Source of the DNA: Hirudo medicinalis
Taxonomy: Eukaryota > Annelida > Clitellata > Hirudinida > Hirudinidae
Length of the DNA stretch: 64,000 nucleotides
Direction of reading: 5' to 3'
NCBI GenBank assembly: GCA_011800805.1
Contig: MPNW01000328.1
Span: 65,262-129,261 of the forward strand
Shown here: in pieces, positions 35,990 through 50,100 of the stretch
How positions within the stretch are numbered: position 1 is the stretch's first letter
Layout of the letters: the number at the start of each line of letters is the position of its first letter
The notes under the pieces: model-generated
What the model was told of the DNA's origin: nothing
What the model saw: only the letters and a program-made list of their open reading frames with translations
Databases searched by the model: none
Translations under genes and position numbers: made by a program

Positions 35990-38900
35990 TCACGCCCGAT
36001 GTTTGCGACGGGCTGCTTCCGAGGGTAGCGACTGTCGTTTCAACAAATCGGAGTCTTTCTTTCCCGGGCCGATGTTGTTCTTGCCGGCATAGAGTTTCTT
36101 TAACTCAGAGACACTCCAAGGCAAGTTTTCGATGTCGTCTCTGGTGGTCTTCGTTCTGAAGATTTCCGATGCGATGAAGGCAGGAGTGGATGCCGGATGG
36201 TGCGTAGACTTGCTCTCTAAACTCGGAGTCAAAGAAAAGTTCATCACTATCGGCCGTCCCACACTAAGGATTTGCTTGCTGGGGGATGACGACGAAGTCA
36301 AGTCGACGAAGTGGACGTTCGACTTTGCATCGACGGTCGTGGAACCGATGTTGATGGCGTTTGCAGTGGATGTCGTTTTGTCTGATGATTTCCAACCTCT
36401 TGGTGGGGCACTTTTGTCGAACAAGGATTTAATTCTCTCAAAATTGCTGAACTTCGAAGGAGAGAACTTGTCATCTTCGACTGAACTCGAGGGAAACATG
36501 TGAGATGTCTGTGGAACGGAATGGGATTCATTTTTATTCTTAGCGCAGATTGTTATGGGGATGCTCGACGAAGCGGTCGTCGATCGACTGAATTTCGGAA
36601 GAGGCGACAGAAAGTTGGACGAGGAAGCAGCAGGGAAAGGAGATAAACTCGAAGAAGAAAATTCGTTCGGATTCGGCTTTTCTTTGTCCGCTTTCTTCTG
36701 CGTCGGTTCGGAAGTCTAAAATTAGTTAAAAAATAAAAATATGGATGTCCACAAGAAATAAGTTAGAAATTCATTTTGTGAATTTGAAATTCAAATAACA
36801 TAATTAGCATGCAGCAGATAAACAATATGATTAATGCCTTTTAAATGCCTACATCGTTTTATACATTGCCAGAGACTGAAACGATGTCCAGTAGCAATTG
36901 TTCAAAATGAATTGAAGGCATATTTAAATTGAAACCATAATAAAAATAATATTAAATTCAAAGTGCAACGCTATCTGGCAGATCTCTTCACGCAATCATC
37001 ATTCACCCGCATTGGCTCTCGGTTAGAGAGACGTGCACTCACCAAAGAATTTAATCTTTCAAATTTCTGTCTGCAGTTGCCAACAATGCTGGAGGGAATG
37101 GTTTGAATGCAATTTTCACTATGAACTTCTCCGCTCTTTTCGCAATTGCTTCCCTCGAGATTGTTGTCCTGCTGACCCCTTTCCTCGACCTCCCTGAAAT
37201 GCTTGGCCAATCTGATTCGCCAGTCCTTGTTTCGGGACAAAGGCTCACTCTGAGAAACGTGGCCGAGGTCCTCCGAACTCGGAGAAGTCTTCAGGTTGTG
37301 GTAAGGAGAATGGCGGTCCACGTTTTCTGCTGAAATCCTGCTGTTCTTGTTCAGCTCCACCAGGACGCCCGATTTCTTGAGGTCAGCCAATAGGTCGGGG
37401 ATGTTGACCTTCTGCTGCTGGACTTTGTGGAAGGTATCTGCGACGTCGCTTCGACTTCGGTTGATGTTTCTGCATGACTTCCTATTTGATTTGCTGAGGC
37501 GAGGATCTGAATGCCTCTTGGGCTTCCTCCTCCTCCTCTGGGCATTAAATGTCGGCATTTTCTCGCCCTGTTTTGAGCTCTTGTTGACTTCCTTATCCCA
37601 CTCTTCTGACTCTCGAACTGGTTTGTTCTTTGTCGATTCTTGCTCCTTAAGGGACTCTTTTCTTTTCAATGCATAAGGGTATTTTAGAGGATAAGTCGGA
37701 CGAATTGTCGGACTTTTGACAAAGTTCACGAGAACTCCAGATTTCTGACCGGGCGACTGGATGAGTCGTACGTTCTCTTTGTCGATGTTAGCTTTCCGGC
37801 GGAAGGCAAACGAATCGTCATAACTGCTATCCACAGAAACCTGTCGAGAATTTGAATAATCTCGTGCAATCAACTGGTCGGTGTTCTTGATTGTTGTCTT
37901 TGGACTCAGGCTATTGTCTGTTGAAGAAGTAAGGGAAGGAAGATCTGAAAGATTCCTTCTCCTCAAATATTCAGTAGCCTCTTCATAGGAGGGAGGGGGC
38001 AATCGCAGTGGACGATTAAGACCCACGTTTGGACTGCACTTGAGATGACACCCAATCAAGGGCAGATTGGTTTTTGTTGGGAGCCTTCTACCAAAGAGGA
38101 CATTTTTGTTGACCTTCTGGTGGTTGCCAGTGGACCACAATGATGACTTCTGATCATGGAGATGTGAATCCATGGAACTGTGAAACGAGTTTTGAGGAGC
38201 TGACTGGTTTTCAAAGGAAGCACATTGCGATGAATTCAAAGAGTTAAATTTTGGCTGCATGGATTGCATATTGACAGGGCTGTTGTCATCATTTAGGCTT
38301 ATCAAGGACAAGTTTTTCTTCGGCAGCGAGTGAACGATCTGCTTCGGGAAGACGTCCTCGCCCTTCTCGGTCATTCCCCTTCTCTGCAGAAGACCAAATT
38401 TGCTCTCACCTTGATCTGATGAAGCATCGTAAAGTGAATTTGACTTCCTGAGGATGGAGTGATCGATCTCTTCATGGAGCAGCTCATCACTCGAATTCGT
38501 CTCCTTCTTCCTGTTGTCCTCGATCAACTTTCTGGCAATGTTTGCAAATGCAGCAGAAATGCTTTCCTTGTGTCGATTAATTCCCAATTCTAATTTTGGC
38601 AGATAATCATCGGTGTTGGAGGCCACTTCGAAACTGTCCTCGACCAACCTGCTCTGCCTTACAAGTCTCGGGGGAGCATTAGGAGATTGGCTCAGAAGGC
38701 TCAAATAGACATCTCCACTTTTGTGGACCGGAGACGATTTTGATTTGCAAGACTTCGAACCACGTTTGTTGGCGGCTCTCGACTTCTTGACGTCTTCGTC
38801 GCTTTTGCTTTCATCGGAGATCGGATCCAGTGCGTTCTCATCTTTTTGAGCGAAATGTTCGAAAGCGGACTGAGGATTTCCTTCGATGCTGCTGAATTTT

Positions 38901-41900
38901 TCATCTCCCGACACAAAGTCGGTCAAGTCGTCGACCGTGCACATGCTGCTGAAGTGACTCTTGTCTTCTGGGGATGATTATAAAATTAACTTTAGTTATG
39001 AAGCTCAAGAAGATGTAAGACAAACATAAATTTTATTTTGAGAGTCCAACACAACACAAACTCTTTGACTAGGTTACTTTAATAAAATAACTTTTTATGA
39101 ATGTTTTCTGATGTTAATTTAATTTGAATAAATAAATAAACAAATAAAACGAATGCAAGCTCACCGTGAGCTTCGCTGGAGACTGCACTTTCGGCATCGG
39201 TGCTTGCGTCCCTCATGTCCGTCAGTGGTTTGAGCCGGAGAGAGTTGCTCTCGAAAGACCTGCTCAAGGCGCTGTACCTCTCGTCACCGAAGATTTTCGA
39301 TGCGTGTTTGATGAGAGTTTCGATGACTTTGTTGACGTCTTCTGCGTCATGACTGACCGAGTTGAGTTCTGTGGGATATATGGCTAAGATGTCAATGAGC
39401 AATAACAACAATAATAACAACATATCAAAACAAATATAATATTTTTATTGTTGTGTAAAAATATGAAACTGAATAGTGGAAATACAAACATTATTGTTGT
39501 ATTTATTTGTATTGCAATTTTTTAAATACAACAATAACACAACACTATTTCACATAAATATCATCATCATCCACAATAGATCTGAAAGACTCCATTCTCA
39601 AATTCTCCCACAAGCTCTTAAATTAAAAACTTAAAAACTAAGCAACAAACAACAACATCAACGACAACAACGACAACAACAACCCACTCGAATCACTCTT
39701 AGAGGCACAAGTGACAAGATCGACTTCGTCATCAGCATCGTTGTTCTTCCTGCCTCCTCCTCCCCCGAGGCTGTTGTTGCTCCCGTTGCTCGAGTTGTTG
39801 ACCCGAGGTGCCCAGAGGAGGCTCGGGCCGATGCAGATGGCGAGGCTGTTGGCCGTCATGGTCGAGAAGTGGCTGTTCTCTTCAATTCTGCGAAGGATGC
39901 ACATCAAGTCCAACAAGATGGACTGGTTGAAGGGCAGCAATCTTCCGTACTGTCTGCAATGGGCACGGAGCTTGGTGAGCGATGGTTTGTGACAAATTTG
40001 TAACAAATTAATTGGTTGTGTTAATTGGTTTGCAGTGTTTCAATGTGGTGATTTATTCAACAATAATGATTTACGGTGTTTTGTTTTGCTACATCTTACA
40101 TCAACAACATTCTAACAACTACAACTAAATAGTATTACACCCGTCACAACTTGTAAAACGTACAATTATTGTAAGTAGGAGGCACGTTTAACAAAACACC
40201 ATCAAGACATATTTACTTCTTGCAAAGAGCAACAATGATGGCTTCCTCGGTCTCTTTGGCAACTTCGAGCCACTGGAGGTACAAGTGGCTCATCAAGAGA
40301 CAGTCAGGGAGGCTACGAAGGAATTTCTGAAACACAAACGTGATCATGGGCTGGATTAGAACCTCTAGGGGAGGGATTAACAACGTTATGGGCGGGATTA
40401 TTAATAATGTATATTTAATTAGTAATGTAATAATTATTTTGGTCTTGATTTTATTTGACATGAGCTCAATTGGCACAGGTTAGGATCGTGATATTTATTA
40501 AATTAAAATAATATTGATATCATCACTAGATTATTATTATTATTATCATAATGCATTAGTATTGATATCATGATAATAGCTGCAAATATAGTCAGCAAAC
40601 AAATCAAGAAAAAGTGTCAAGAGTGTCATAAAGGTCCAATTAATGACACTTTGTCCTCAATTTCAAGGCACTCCATGTCATCACTTGACAACAAGTTAAC
40701 AAGAGCACGCTCAACGAGCTACAAACTCAAGTAGGAGATGTTTGTCCTAATTCTGAGCTGCTCGAATTGGTAAACAACTTTCTATTAAGACTCATGGACT
40801 TTAAATAAAACCATGGTTGAGATGATGACTAATAATAACCATTACAATCATTAAGGTTATGACTAATAATAACCATTATTATTAGAAACTTTGCACCAAA
40901 TAAACCACCATTATTTGGGATTTAATAACAATAGCAGTGAAATGTCATAACCATTAATTGTGAAGACATGGCGAGTCTCTTACGAACCTAACTAATGTCA
41001 TGCCAAGCAAATCACTTGTACATGTTTGTCCAATAAATGCAAATGTATGATTACAAGTGCTCTCACTTGGAAACATTCAAGCAACTCAATTGTTTACAAA
41101 CATCTTATCAGGTCTTTTGTTGCTAATGTCGTCTAAAATCACTTATCACGAGGAGAAATTAAGTAACACAAGCATTTCAAAATAATAATAATAACAATAA
41201 CAATAAATAAAATAATAATAATAATAATAATAATAATGATGACAATAACAATCATCATCATCATCAATAACACAATAAGTAAATGATTACAAATTTTAAA
41301 ATAAATTCACGTATTCATTAAAACAAAATAAATTACCTTCATGATGTTGGCTATCATGATGACAGGTACATCACTGAAGTCCACCTCGAGCCCTGAATCC
41401 AATTGGCTGGTGATCTGCTTCAGTTTGGCGTGATTGGCTGATTTTCGAAAGACGCCACTGCAGTAAGGACCAATCTCAAAGAGCCTCTCCAGCATTCTCT
41501 GGAATCATCATCATCATCATCACGATCACGTTCAAATCATGCCAATCACTATCATCACCACAGTATGAATGGCAATGCAGTTCCGGTCTGCTAAGTCCAG
41601 CAGTGTAACGGTTTAGCAACCAAAACCCAATTTGCGTCATTCGCTTCTATTGGCAACGATTCATAAATATTTGGGAGCCTCTCAACAAAAGGGCGCTTTA
41701 TAAATAACAGCTTGTGAAAGCCAACATCGAATTCATCGCTATCGACAATGTTAGCAGCAGTTAATGTTGAGGCAGACGAAGAAGATCGAGACTCACCTTT
41801 AAGTTCTGAGGCGGGTAGCCGTCTATAAAAATGGCGCTAAGGTTTTGGCCGAAGAATTTCGAGGGAGTGGAGTGTTTTGTCTTTTTGAAGATGTTCTTCA

Positions 41901-42348
41901 ATTTCTTTCTCTTTGATTTTGCGGCTGCTACTCTCAGCTGCTCGTCTGAAGGAATTAAGTTGGAAACGAATATTCACATAAACTCATTAGTATTCAAGGT
42001 GTACGTTGAATGATTTCGTGGGAAAAGAGCATTCCATTGAATAGAGCTTTAGAAATCATCCATCCATCCGTCCGTCCGTCCGTCCATCCATCCATCCATC
42101 CATCCATCCACCCACCCGAATACCCATCTGCCATCATATTATCGTCGTTCTCCCCAGCTATAGAATGAACGAAGATTTGAATTAATTCTTTTGTTGCAAA
42201 ATTATGAAATGCTTCCTTCATTCACCTGTTCATGCATTTCACGAAAGGAAAAACAGGACATGAATGCAGCCTCGATAGGACTTACTAATTGAAAACAAAG
42301 GAAACGTGCTGCATAACAATGGTTAATTAATTAGCGATATTAACAATA

Positions 42349-42382
<34 letters not shown>

Positions 42383-42702
42383 GCATAATAATATAAACAA
42401 TAGTAACAGCAACAACAATAAATGTAATAATAGCAATAGCAATACCAACAGTAATAATAATAAATATAATTCTTATAGCAATAATAACATCAAATAAATA
42501 AAACCAATAAAAATGACAATAAGTATAAAATCGTCAAAAGCCAACATTCCAAAAAATAATGCACGACCATTAAGACTGTTTAAAAAATAAATCCACTAAT
42601 TTTGCGACAATTACAAATTGAAAACCAAAAATATTTATTTCGTTAATTTGAATTTCATGGGAAACAATTTATGAACTGAGATAGACAGCTACTTTGTTGG
42701 GG

Positions 42703-42735
<33 letters not shown>

Positions 42736-42764
42736 GTCTTTTAAAATTAATTATTATTGCTATT

Positions 42765-42796
<32 letters not shown>

Positions 42797-44514
42797 AGCT
42801 GTCACCACCCTTATCGTCATCATTAATACAATGGAATCATCATGATGAATGAGTCATCATCATCAAAAGCACCACCACCACCACCACTACTACCATCATC
42901 ATCATCATCATAATAATCATAATCATCATAATCATCATCTTAATCATCAGCATTCTCGTGAGTCATGACGTGCTGCTTCCCATGCAGACATTGTTTTACC
43001 TTAATTTTTTTTTTAAATTCAAACTTAATTCCACCCTCACCGGACTCAAATTACTGAGTGACGCTTGTTTGTGAATCAAACTATTCGAAATAGAGAATGA
43101 TAAACAGAGAATAACAAAGCAATCAATTGTGCACTTATATAATAGGTCGTGCTCGTAACTTGTGTGAGGATCAAGGAAATAACATCACAAACATCTCATG
43201 GAAACATTAAGACTAGAGAAAGGATAGAAGTAAATAAAGAATGAATTTATGAATGAATGAATGAATGAATGAATGAATGAATGAATGAATGAATGGAGCC
43301 ATCTGAAAATGGTGGGAAATATTTAAACAGGGCAACATTCATCCATAGTCACAAAAAGTGACAAAAAGTTAAATTATTAAATAAAATATAATTTAAACAA
43401 AACATTCATCAGACATTTATCATTGTAATATATTACAATTCATTCATATTTATCATCATTTCATCAGATTCTTCTTGAAAAGCATAACTTCAAACTACTA
43501 ATTAACATTGGCACACAAGAGATGTATTCAGAGACGACATCATCAATATGCATGAACGGATGTCATGAATATTAAGTACGCTGTTGGCTCTGGCTTTCCT
43601 CTTGTCTCTGAGGATGAAGAGAGGTCTCCTCTCGGTGATGGCCATCTTGTCCTGCGGGTCCTTACACGAGTGCTTCAACTCCTGCAGCTGGATGCAGAAA
43701 GGAAACTCGTGACCTGGAACAATAAGAAGGAACAATTATGATGATGATGGTGGTGATGGTGGTGATGGTGGTATTGTTAATCGTGCAATGATGACGATGT
43801 TGGTGATGACGACGACGTTGTTACTTACGCCATTGCATCGTGATGATGATGATGATCATGTCAGAGAAAGGAAGGTTATAAAAATGAGAATGAATTCCTG
43901 CAGTTGAAAGCAAGAGTAAATTTCGACATTCTCTACGCGACTCTTAGTTTCTTACTGTTTTTATTAGCTCAATAAATTCGTGGTCATTGGTGACTCTCTC
44001 GTTGTTGACAACAAACAAACAAATTCAGAACATGTCTTTGGATTCGGGTTTCAAGTCGAAGAGCATCCATGCACCATCACATAATTAGTCACTCAATATC
44101 ACATAATTAGTCACTCAATATCACATAATTAGTCACTCAATATCACATAATTAGTCACTCAATATCACATAATTAGTCACTCAATATCACATAATTAGTC
44201 ACNNNNCATAATTAGTCACTCAATATCACATAATTAGTCACTCAATATCACATAATTAGTCACTCAATATCACATAATTAGTCACTCAATATCACATAAT
44301 TAGTCACTCAATATCACATAATTAGTCACTCAAATTAGTCACTAATGACTGAATTCTCACAACAAGACAAGAATTCTCGAGTATCCTTAAGGAGACAAAT
44401 GCTTTTGTGTGTCAAATCTCAGGCAGGATGAAAGTCAGTCATGCTGAACCGACAACTTCGCAATCATTTGTGAGATTAAATGCAGAAAAAATAAAAATAA
44501 TAATAATGATAACA

Positions 44515-44554
<40 letters not shown>

Positions 44555-47125
44555 TCATAAATAAACATGATTTGTTTGCCTATTGAGGCTATTGTTCCCC
44601 TGCATAGGAGATGTTATCGTCATGCCAAGTTTAAAAAATAGGAATTGTTTGCATTCAACTTTGCACGAGTAACTAGTAACGAAATTTTTTAAATAAATCA
44701 CAGTTAAACTCATCAAGAAATTAGATTTTAAAAAATTACTTTTTTAAATGAGAAAATAATTAAAGGCAATTCACAAGATAAAAGTCATGAAGCCCACAAA
44801 GGCTTTAAAATGTTTAAGGAGAGTGCAGTAAAATGCCACCAAGGTCACCAACCCATCAGTTCAAATGAGGCTTCGTCAGGCTCCTGGGCCACCCACAGCT
44901 GGAAGTCGTTAACTTCTCTGTTCTGGTGGAGAAGATAATTATTTGATAAAATAAAATAATTGTTAACAAATAATAAATAACATGCAAAGGTGTTTGTTAT
45001 CAAAGGTGTTGTAATATCGAAAAGATTGAATCGAAAGTTACAGTGAAATGTGACGTTTGTGAAAATATTAACATAAATAATAAATACAACAATGTAAGCA
45101 TATTTATTTCAAGTTAATTCGTTATCATCCAATAATTGCTCAGCACACGACTAAGGATCAGATCACAACAAACCTCTATTCTCAGCTCCTTGAGCAGTCT
45201 CTGAACAACATTCGTACTCGTCTCATCGTTCCTCACCTGGATCATCTTACACTGGAAAACACAAAAAAAAAATATTCTCATTTTACATTCAAATAAGATT
45301 TAGAAATCGAAACTGTTTATGTTTCAAATGATTTTCCTCTTATTCGTGTGCACCCACGCGCACAAAGAGAGAGAGAGAGTGACACACTCACACATTCATA
45401 TGCTAAATTCTTAGACCAATTTAAGTTCTGCAAGCATAATAATGCTTGAAGCATGCAAATTTATTGCAGTCGGCATTCAAATGTTTTATGTTTAAAAACA
45501 TTTAATCTGAAATAAACAGAAAAGAAAAGAAAACGTAATGCTCTAAATAATAATGAAACTAACGAGAATAAAGTGAATGAATGAATCTCGACCTACCATG
45601 GTGGCGTCTGCCATCTTAGCCTCCACTTTGATGAAAATGTACTTCACCACTTCCTTCACCTTCTCCAGCGCAATCTGCCTGAAAAAGTAAACAAATGAGG
45701 AATGATGCATGCTGGGTGGTTTGATTTCCAGTTGAGGGAGGAACACACATATACACACACACTCACACACACACGGTGTTAATGGCATCCAACACATTCG
45801 AAAATAATTAACGCTTGATTGCTTCTGTGGGATGAATGTGTTTATCTCATCGAATCAACAACTGGGTACTTCTTAAATTTAAGTTTATTTGCAAATGAGG
45901 ACATGTCAGACCACACAGCGTCAGGGTCGGGCTTAAGGAAGCACATGCTTCCATTGACAGACTGGAATTGATTGATTGAATAAATGAATGATAGTACGTT
46001 GCATGTTAATGTTAACGTGATTATTAATTACTCGTCATAAAATTTAATCACTCAATCAACAGACTGCATTCAAAATGTCCTCCCTTCGCAACCAATCACA
46101 CGAATCGTTTCAAACTCACTTGAGAAGTGAATCTCTCCACCTGTTCCTCAGACCGACCGTTTCAAATGTCAAGGTCATGTTCACCAGTGGCCAGCCAATC
46201 ACAAGAGATGAGTCAGCAGAGGATTGGCTGCTATTTTGGCATCATCTGGAATATCTTTGAGCCAGATGTGACTGATGTCAACTCTTTCTTTTAATTCCAG
46301 GTTGAAGTCGCGGATGCTGGAACAAGCATGCAACCATGTCACGTTGGAGGGAATGTGACTCGGGTAACAATAGTAATAACAATAACAACAACAACAACAA
46401 CAACAGTAGTAGTAATAATAGTATAATAATATAAATAATAATAATAATAACAACAATAATAAATGGTAAGAATATGAAACTCGTCAGGTGATTCTCCCTA
46501 GCCTCAAAATATTCAAACACATCACAGCGTGTTGAGCGGTTATAAAATAAAAGCATAGAAAAGCAAGGCACATGTTGAACATTCAACTCACTCACCATCC
46601 TTTGGCGATGATGAACAGATCGGTGAGAAGAAAGAGTGTGAAAGACGTGTTGAGGCTCTGAGAAGGAAAATAAAAACCCTGTTTAAGCTTATTTATTTTA
46701 TTATTAAGCTTATTTTCCCCATTCAACGGAGCTCCGCTTAAACAGCAATATTATTTATTTATAATTCTCACAGGGTTTAATTACAAGCATCATATTATGT
46801 CAAATATATATCTACATTTAAAGATGATGGTATTCATCATCATAAAATTACCACAAGAACTATGATCAACTGAAAATAACATCATTATATTAATAATATA
46901 ATAATAATATCATTATTATTAATATTATGTCACGTTGGAGTGAATGTAGTCAATCATAATAATAATAATATTATTATTGCTATTATTTTTTTTTATTGGA
47001 TATCAGTCATGATTTCGACTAAGCTTCCTGTCCCTCATTTGGAGGCTCAAAATGATTACGTTTAATGGAGGCAAAAAACCAAATGCAGGACTTTTGAAAA
47101 GATTGTCAAATAATTCTGAGCTCGA

Positions 47126-47179
<54 letters not shown>

Positions 47180-50100
47180 CTGCTCTTTTGTTTTTAGTTC
47201 ATGGAACGAAATTATGATTCACTGTTTTTTGGCTCTTTGTGGTGGTAAAATGAAGGATTATTGCCAGTAAATTCAATCATTAAAACCGTCATTAGAGCAG
47301 AATGACATTGATGTCATGCAGAATGACATTGTGACGTCATGACATGACGATGCTAGGTACGACGTTATTTTGTAAAAGTCACCTTGTGAAGTTGCACTGA
47401 AGAGCACAGGAGCAGATTTCTGTCGGGTGAGAACTGCATTTGACTGAATGAGGGGACGCTTCAAAGGGAACAACGTCGTAATTACAAGCAATTATTGAGC
47501 GTTGTAATCATATTTTTAAATGATTCTTTCATCTCCACGTAACACAAGCGCTGTTCAAGCAAACGAGACATTAACAGGCATCGCAGTTGATCAAATCGAA
47601 GAACACAACGTGAAGATTTTATAAGCTTTGAATAAGTTGTTTTAAGGCTATTTTCAATCAAAATAAGTTAATTACTCCCGAATATTCAATAATCAACACA
47701 AATATTGAACAACAACAACAACTGAGTAACACAAGTTATAATTACAATGATAATTAAAATGATATTATAACCATTAAAGACAACATTGCATTCATTAAAG
47801 ACAACATTGCAATCATTAAAGACAACATTGCAATCATTAAAGACAACATTGCATTCATTAAAGACAACATTGCAATCATTAAAGACAACATTGCATTCAT
47901 TAAAGACAACATTGCAATCATTAAAGACAAATGAAATTCACACCTCGAATTGTGCACGGGTTTCTTCTTCTTGTACGTCAATTTGTACCTCTTTATGGGC
48001 TCAGGCAGAGTCGTTCGTTGGGACTGAAATTGGAATATTTTATCAATTTTATAAATTATTTAAATAAACATGTTGGCAATTGGATTTATATAATTAACAC
48101 TCATTTAAAATAATAACAACAATAAGAGCAATTACTATTATCATCAACAACATCATCATCATCATCATCACCACAAATAGCATCTCTTACATTCTGAACT
48201 GGAATTCCAAGCATGAGGTCATCATTTGGAAACAGCTTCTGGAGCCAATCCAACGATGTATTTATCCCCGCTGACATCTGTTAGCATTTCAATAATTTAT
48301 TAATAAACTTATTTATGTTTAAGTAACAATTAAATTATAAATTTATAATGTAAAACAGAAATTAGATATGCATGTCTGTCTGTCCCAAGAACTCCTCCCA
48401 AACGATGAACGGTAGCGACTTGAAATTTGCACACGAATTCTCTGAGACATTTTTAGGTCAACTGTGTTGTTTTCAATTTTCCACTTTCACGTTTTCCAAC
48501 TTTAAACTCGCGAGCCACTGAAAGCAAGGGGCATTGTGCTCCCGCACGGTCTAATGTTTGAGACTTCGCCTCTTGCGACGGCAGCACGGGTTCGAGTCCC
48601 GCTGCGTCCTAATCACCAGTTCTTTGAGCAGCTGGCTTAATTTTGTATAAGCAGTTTGACTGGCGAGGTCGGTTTAAAAAAGCTAGTTATTGATAATTCT
48701 ACTCGTTTGTTTATCGCAAGAAATTATGATGATGATGATGTACATCATGACGAAAATCTTTAAAAAATCAACAAGAACAACAACAACAACAACAACAACA
48801 ACAATAACAATAACAATAATAATAAAACAATAACAATAACAATAATAATAATAATAACAATAATAAAACAATAACAATAATAATAATAAAACAATAATAA
48901 AGAGAGTTAAATCTAGAACCTCTTATAATGAAAGCCCAATGAAAGAATATCTTGTTCGAGTGGAGACAGACATGTCTACAACATCACATTCAAGCATGGC
49001 CAAGATCTGCTAAACAAAGTTTATTTAGCTCCAATGATGTCCAACAATGTGCTGACAATAGGCATCAACATTTTGTAAATAACAACAATATTTTGCAAAC
49101 AACAACATTTTGTAAACAACAACAATATTTTGTAAACAACAACAATATTTTGCAAACAACAACAATATTTTGCAAACAACAACAATATTTTGTAAACAAC
49201 AACAATATTTTGTAAACAACAACATTTTGTAAACAACAACAATATTTTGTAAACAACAACAATATTTTGCAAACAACAACAAACCAATTAAAATAAAACA
49301 AATGGCTCGCCGATAATTCAATGCATGTGAAGCCAATTTACTTTGATATATTTGCTGCAGACAAATGCACAGCTTGGAAAAAAAACAAAAAACAAATCTT
49401 CTCAACAGAAATTCGAGTTGACAAATTCTGCTTACTCAGACCTCCTGGAGACCCTCCGTAAGAATTATTTCCTTTTGAGAATCAAAAAGAAAGCAGACAT
49501 TTGCACAACAACGCGTTCACTTCGCACCGACGTGCACCGACAAGCAAAAAAAAAACTACCCGAATGAATTTACGAGTGGACGAATTTTAATGAAACAAAC
49601 TCAAATCAAAAACAACATCGGAGGAGCAACAACAACAACAACAATTTTCGTCAACAAGAACAACACGAAACCGAGAAACGACTGAAAGTCGTGTCATTTG
49701 AGTGTCGAGTGTTTGTAGCAGCTCTTCAGGAGTCAACGTACAGAATGCCAGCAGATTAACTCGCCACGAACGACGAATTCTCCGATTTTAGTGGGTCCAA
49801 GTGGTTCTATAATTCGATAACTTCTTAATTGGGCCTTCGACGGATCGATCAATTAGACTTATATTCCTATAAATAGCTCTCTACTTTCGGCAGACGTCTC
49901 TCAGCTATGGCAGGCATTCGGACTGCTTTTCGACACTTGCTACTTACAGCTACCAATGTTACCGTCAACGTTATCATTTTCATCGTTGTCATCATTATCA
50001 TCGGCGTTATCAGCATTGTCATCATCACCATCACCATCACCATCATCATCATCATCATCACCATCACCACCACCATCATCATCATCACCACCATCATCAT

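Larger units (their letters stand above)
46120..48277 (-). other. PH domain exons of the GEF-GAP gene
   Basis: Exons 48277-48191, 48023-47944, 47443-47383, 46657-46596 and 46316-46120 encode the DH-PH linker and a PH domain: SPDRNLLLCSSVQLHK, then LFLLTDLFIIAKG, then NLELKERVDISHIWLKD, then SLVIGWPLVNMTLTF and a final helix LRNRWRDSLLK. These match the ARHGAP20 PH strands in order. Between WLKD and LVIGWP the frame moves by one base, as if one base were missing. Confidence 0.8.

Noticed and set aside
36132..38944. Plus-strand and alternate-frame open frames opposite the long C-terminal exon of the GEF-GAP gene
   Set aside because: They are antisense shadows of a 1.9 kb exon whose splice sites and phase are supported.
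39711..39992. Plus-strand 93-codon frame
   Set aside because: It lies exactly opposite a RhoGAP exon with the conserved terminal motif in the right phase.
42059..42221. Protein with WMDG-type repeats
   Set aside because: It is a translation of the ATCC/GTCC microsatellite.
44085..44336. CRISPR-like array
   Set aside because: Units are contiguous 22-bp tandem copies with no unique spacers, and the genome is eukaryotic.
48191..48277. ATG at 48277 as the true start of a separate ARHGAP20-like gene
   Set aside because: Not excluded, but disfavoured: the ATG directly follows an acceptor (AACAG) and the exon joins in phase to the last DH helix upstream.
48543..48608. Functional tRNA gene
   Set aside because: A- and B-box-like sites exist, but acceptor and anticodon stems do not form convincingly and the block recurs within a dispersed repeat.
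49021..49405. Overlapping repeat proteins of the VVYKILLLFTK type on the minus strand
   Set aside because: They are translations of an 18/21-bp minisatellite whose unit length is divisible by three, so all frames stay open.
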